The position numbers and the translations under genes were made by a program. The notes below the pieces were generated by a model, which worked only from the letters and a program-made list of their open reading frames with translations, had not been told where the DNA came from and searched no databases. Below are positions 60,812 to 64,000 of a DNA stretch of 64,000 bases, piece by piece. Numbering within the stretch: the stretch's first letter is position 1; every line of letters starts with the position of its first letter. The stretch lies in the NCBI GenBank assembly GCA_035293945.1, contig DATGLV010000012.1:1-64000 (forward strand), in the 5' to 3' direction. Origin of the DNA: VAZQ01 sp035293945 (GTDB lineage: Bacteria; Pseudomonadota; Alphaproteobacteria; Rhizobiales; Xanthobacteraceae).

Positions 60812-62321
60812 ACTCTGGTTTGCCCGGCACGAATTGCGTCTCGCCTGGCGTGACTGGACCTCCATGATGACGGCTGGTGGCCGCACCCGCACGCGGACGC
60901 TGGCGATTGCTCTCGTGATCCTGGCCGTCGTGATGCACGCGGTCGCCTATTCGATGGTGGCGCGCTTTGCCGCGGTGGCGCTTGATCCGGACAAGACCAC
61001 GCTGGTTGTAGTCACGGGCAGCGCCTTCCTGTCCTGGGCACTGATGCTGTCGCAGGCGATGGAATCGGTGACGCGGGCCTTCTACACGCGCTCCGATCTT
61101 GATCTGTTGTTGTCCTCGCCGATCGAGCCCGCCAAGGCCTTCGCGGTGCGCATCGCCGCTATCGCGGTCTCGGTGAGCGCCATGGCGGTGTTGCTTGCGT
61201 CGCCGTTCATCGATGTTTTGGCTGCGTATGGCGGATCCCGTTGGCTCTTGGCCTATTTGGCGGTTGCTGCGCTGGGCGCTGCCGCGGTCGCTGCCGGGGC
61301 GCTGGCGACCACCGCGCTGTTCCGGATGATCGGTGCCAAACGCACGCGCCTGGTGGCGCAGATTGTGGCTGCCATCATGGGCGCGGGCTTCGTGATCGGG
61401 CTGCAGCTTGCCGCCATCGTCTCGCAAGGCACGCTGTCGCGCTTTACCCTTCTCGCCTCGGCGCCGGTCGTCGCGATCGCGCCGGACGAAGCCAGCGCGC
61501 TCTGGTGGCCAGCGCGGGCGTTGCTCGGCGAACCGGCTGCGGTGGTGGGTCTCGCCGCCGCCTGCATTTGTCTCCTGGTCCTCGCAATCGAAGTCGTGGC
61601 GCCGCGCTTTGCCGATTGCGTGGTTGCGGCGGCCGGGACGGTGCCCGACTCAGGTCCGCAGCGCCCCGCAGTGGTGGCTTTCCGCGGTGCGTCGCCGCGA
61701 ACGATGTTGCGGTGGAAGGAGTGGACGCTCCTGCGGCGCGATCCCTGGTTGATGTCGCAGACGCTGATGCAGCTCCTCTACCTGCTTCCCCCGGCGTTTC
61801 TCTTATGGCGCGGATTCGGTGGGGTCGGGGCGAGCCAAATTCTGCTGATCCCGGTTCTGGTGATGGCGGCGGGACAGCTCGCCGGCGGGCTCGCCTGGCT
61901 CGCGATCTCGGGCGAGGATGCGCCGGAACTGGTGGCCACCGCGCCGCTCACGTCGGGGAGCATTCTTCGCGCCAAGGTCGAGGCGGTGATGTGCAGCATT
62001 CTTCTGATCTTCACGCCATTCATCGCCGCCTTGGCGCTGCTCTCGCCGTTAAATGCTGCGGTCGCCGCAATCGGCATCGCGATCGCGGCCGCGTCGGCGA
62101 CGCAGATTCAGCTTTGCTTTCGCGGTCAGGCCAAGCGCAGCCATTTCCGGCGGCGGCAGACGTCCTCGCGAGTCGCGACATTCGCGGAGGCCTTCGTCTC
62201 CATCGCCTGGGCGGCGACCGCAGCGCTTGCCGCTACCGGCACGGCTCTCGCCGCGATGCCGGGCGCAGTCGCGGTCGGAATTATGGCGAGTGCTCACCTG
62301 CTCAGTCCGCACCGCGCATGA
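60780..62321 (+). CDS. ABC exporter permease
   Basis: About 513 residues with some ten to twelve transmembrane helices and Ala-rich loops. Charged segments such as RWKEWTLLRRDPWLMSQTLMQ are like those in large single-chain ABC-2-type permeases. It partners the ATPase encoded just upstream. The ATG at 60780 is inside repeat R3, so residues 1-10 (MYHELRKQGT) come from the repeat; the likely native sequence begins at about LWFARHELRLAWRDW. AAAAGG precedes the ATG by 8 bases. The substrate is unknown. Confidence 0.8.
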   Translation: MYHELRKQGTRLWFARHELRLAWRDWTSMMTAGGRTRTRTLAIALVILAVVMHAVAYSMVARFAAVALDPDKTTLVVVTGSAFLSWALMLSQAMESVTRAFYTRSDLDLLLSSPIEPAKAFAVRIAAIAVSVSAMAVLLASPFIDVLAAYGGSRWLLAYLAVAALGAAAVAAGALATTALFRMIGAKRTRLVAQIVAAIMGAGFVIGLQLAAIVSQGTLSRFTLLASAPVVAIAPDEASALWWPARALLGEPAAVVGLAAACICLLVLAIEVVAPRFADCVVAAAGTVPDSGPQRPAVVAFRGASPRTMLRWKEWTLLRRDPWLMSQTLMQLLYLLPPAFLLWRGFGGVGASQILLIPVLVMAAGQLAGGLAWLAISGEDAPELVATAPLTSGSILRAKVEAVMCSILLIFTPFIAALALLSPLNAAVAAIGIAIAAASATQIQLCFRGQAKRSHFRRRQTSSRVATFAEAFVSIAWAATAALAATGTALAAMPGAVAVGIMASAHLLSPHRA

Positions 62322-62474
62322 GACTGCGCGCGATGCCGTTCCGATATCGTTAGCGATGCGCTGCAGCGAAATTGATGGACGGAACGCGCCCGTTAAGAGA
62401 AAACTCACGCAAACGAACGTGAAAGGGCCATGCGGGACGTCACATTGAGTGGCGAGTAATATCGAGCTCCTACC

Positions 62475-63953
62475 GTGCGCCGGTCTGTGTTCGTGCCGGT
62501 GCCGATGATGCCCGTAGAATCGATTGCGAGTGGTGGCCAAGCGGGTCGCGCGCGCAGAATCGCGCGGCCGGCTGAGGCCGTCTGCGCTCTCTTGCTCGCC
62601 TCCGCATTTCCGTCACTGATCTATCAATTGAGCTGGGAGCGGGCGCTCTCGGACATTCTCGGCAACGGGGTTGCGGCGGTGGCGCTGCCGCTGGCGAGCC
62701 TCTTGCTGGGTCTTGCGCTTGGCAGCCTCGCGGGTGGCGCGCTCTCGGAGCGGCGGTGCTTTGCACCGCTGCCGATCATCGCCGCGCTAGCGATGGCGAG
62801 CGGAGCCCTCTCCCTCGCCGCCTTGCCGATGTTCGCTGTGCTGGGTGTGCTCGCGAGTGGATCCGGATTGGCCGCGCTTGCGATCGCGGCGGCGCTCGCC
62901 TTGGTGCTGATCTCGGCCCTCCCGGTCGGCGCCAGTGTGCCCTCGATTGTCGATTTCTTGAAGGGCCCGCGCCGGGTCGGTCCGGCGGTCGGACGGGTCG
63001 TCGGCATTGCCGATTGCGGTGCTGCTGCGGCATGTCTGATCGGCGGCCTGCTCTGGTTTGGCCTCCGCGCCCCCGAATTGCCGGATGCGATCTGCATCGC
63101 GGCCGTGATCAACGCATGTGTTGCTTGCGCGGCACTGCTTATCCATTGGGATGCTCGGCCAAGCAGCAGGCAGCCTGATGAGCCCATGGGAAGCCCCCCG
63201 GTCTCCTGGCGTCACAAACCCGTGCTGCGTTTGGCCCCGCTCTTATCGATCGCCGCCGCAATCGGCTTCGTGGCCTGGTCCTATGAAGTGTTCTTCTTTC
63301 GCGTCGTGCTCTATGCGGCCGGGTCGAGTGCGACGGCTCTCGTCGCAACCCTGGGCGCCTTTCTGATCGGGCTTGGGTGTGGCGCCGGGGAGGCCGGCCG
63401 CGCCTGCAAGATCTTGACGCGCGATGGTACCATCCGGCGAGCGATGGGCGCACTGATGAAGGCCAATCTCGCCGGCATCCTGTTTCTGCCGCTCGTGGAC
63501 CATACGGCCTGGCTCGATCGCGGTGTCATCGGCGTCGCCGTCCTGCTTACCTATCTGGCGGGACTATGTTGGGGAAAATTGCTGCCTTATCTCGCCGAGC
63601 TTGGGATTGCGGCCGATGCCGGCGCGCGCCGCCGCGTCGCATGGCTCGCCTTTGCGTACAATGCCGGCGCGGCGGCCGGCGCGGGCGCAACCGGTTCGGC
63701 TCTCATGGCCGGCCTTGGTCTTGCCGCAAGCGCGGCCATGCTGGTCGTGGCGGGCCTTGCCTGTGCGGCAATGCTCGTGTGCGCGCTCGCGGTGCCGCGC
63801 TGGGAGAAGTTGCTCCGGGCAAGCTTTGTCGGCGCGCTGGCTCTCTCGGCGATGGCGATCATTCCGCTGGGCTCGGCCAATGTGCTCGATCGCTTGCGCG
63901 ATATCGGCGCCGCCAATGCAGCTCAGGTTGCCGTTGAGGCCGAGCGCCGCTGA
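62475..63953 (+). CDS. Membrane protein related to the helices of MFS/spermidine synthase fusions
   Basis: 492 residues with about twelve hydrophobic segments, beginning SLIYQLSWERALSDILGNGV and PLASLLLGLALGSLAGGAL, a pattern known from the membrane half of fused MFS/spermidine synthase proteins. The soluble synthase domain is absent: the frame ends with IGAANAAQVAVEAERR. The start may be the GTG at 62475 or an ATG at 62505 or 62508. The final 47 bases of the window after it show no gene. Confidence 0.65.
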   Translation: MRRSVFVPVPMMPVESIASGGQAGRARRIARPAEAVCALLLASAFPSLIYQLSWERALSDILGNGVAAVALPLASLLLGLALGSLAGGALSERRCFAPLPIIAALAMASGALSLAALPMFAVLGVLASGSGLAALAIAAALALVLISALPVGASVPSIVDFLKGPRRVGPAVGRVVGIADCGAAAACLIGGLLWFGLRAPELPDAICIAAVINACVACAALLIHWDARPSSRQPDEPMGSPPVSWRHKPVLRLAPLLSIAAAIGFVAWSYEVFFFRVVLYAAGSSATALVATLGAFLIGLGCGAGEAGRACKILTRDGTIRRAMGALMKANLAGILFLPLVDHTAWLDRGVIGVAVLLTYLAGLCWGKLLPYLAELGIAADAGARRRVAWLAFAYNAGAAAGAGATGSALMAGLGLAASAAMLVVAGLACAAMLVCALAVPRWEKLLRASFVGALALSAMAIIPLGSANVLDRLRDIGAANAAQVAVEAERR

Positions 63954-64000
63954 GCTGCCTCCCGCGCAGCGGACCTGCCTTGCCGCGCCTGTCAATTCGG

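Overview
The window is GC-rich DNA from an alphaproteobacterium, most likely a soil or water member of the Hyphomicrobiales in the Bradyrhizobium/Xanthobacteraceae neighbourhood. The reasons are a Bradyrhizobium-type PmtA, Omp25/31-type porin, a small rhizobial CxxC zinc-ribbon protein, many Bug/TctC binding proteins and several families of dispersed palindromic repeats. This placement is inference from family resemblance, not from a marker gene. No rRNA, tRNA, CRISPR array or transcriptional regulator gene was recognised. The left edge cuts an IS1182-type transposase.

Layout. 0.26-5.4 kb: membrane-lipid genes (phosphatidylserine decarboxylase, a membrane-anchored class III aminotransferase, an Mpo1-like protein, PmtA and a GT4 glycosyltransferase). 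5.7-9.3 kb: a minus-strand run with a Bug protein, a ModA-like binding protein and a secreted amidohydrolase, preceded by a small DUF2905 membrane protein. 9.5-16.1 kb: small secreted proteins of unknown role, one with an internal duplication, a decayed gene fragment, and a membrane protein fused to a spermidine synthase-like domain. 16.2-26.4 kb: an xanthine oxidase-family molybdoenzyme, a large three-module protein (propeller, dimethylformamidase-like, tectonin), a DMSO-reductase-family molybdoenzyme and a Bug protein. 26.8-35 kb: a TRAP transporter with fused DctQM, another Bug protein, a secreted alpha/beta hydrolase and a YncE-like propeller.

35-51 kb: a TolA/TonB-like protein, a glutathione S-transferase broken by one in-frame stop, a methyltransferase, a nucleoside deaminase, CtpA, UppP, a Tat-exported phosphoesterase, a sulfite dehydrogenase pair (SorAB), TAXI and Bug binding proteins, an AhpD-like protein and an outer-membrane beta-barrel. 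51.6-54.9 kb: an overlapping operon of a DUF1194 protein, a parvulin PPIase and two HupE/UreJ proteins. 55-64 kb: a GMC oxidoreductase, an animal-type PurC-PurE fusion, a SLAC1/TehA carrier, an ABC exporter pair and a membrane protein.

Functionally the window is dominated by scavenging of organic acids and small organics: seven periplasmic solute-binding proteins with only one set of permeases, secreted hydrolases, and one member of each of three molybdoenzyme families. The most unusual items are the three-module protein at 18.8-22.1 kb, the PAICS-like fusion at 57-58.3 kb, the HupE/PPIase/DUF1194 operon, and dispersed repeats that now supply coding ends: the start of an ABC permease and the stop of the spermidine synthase-like gene.
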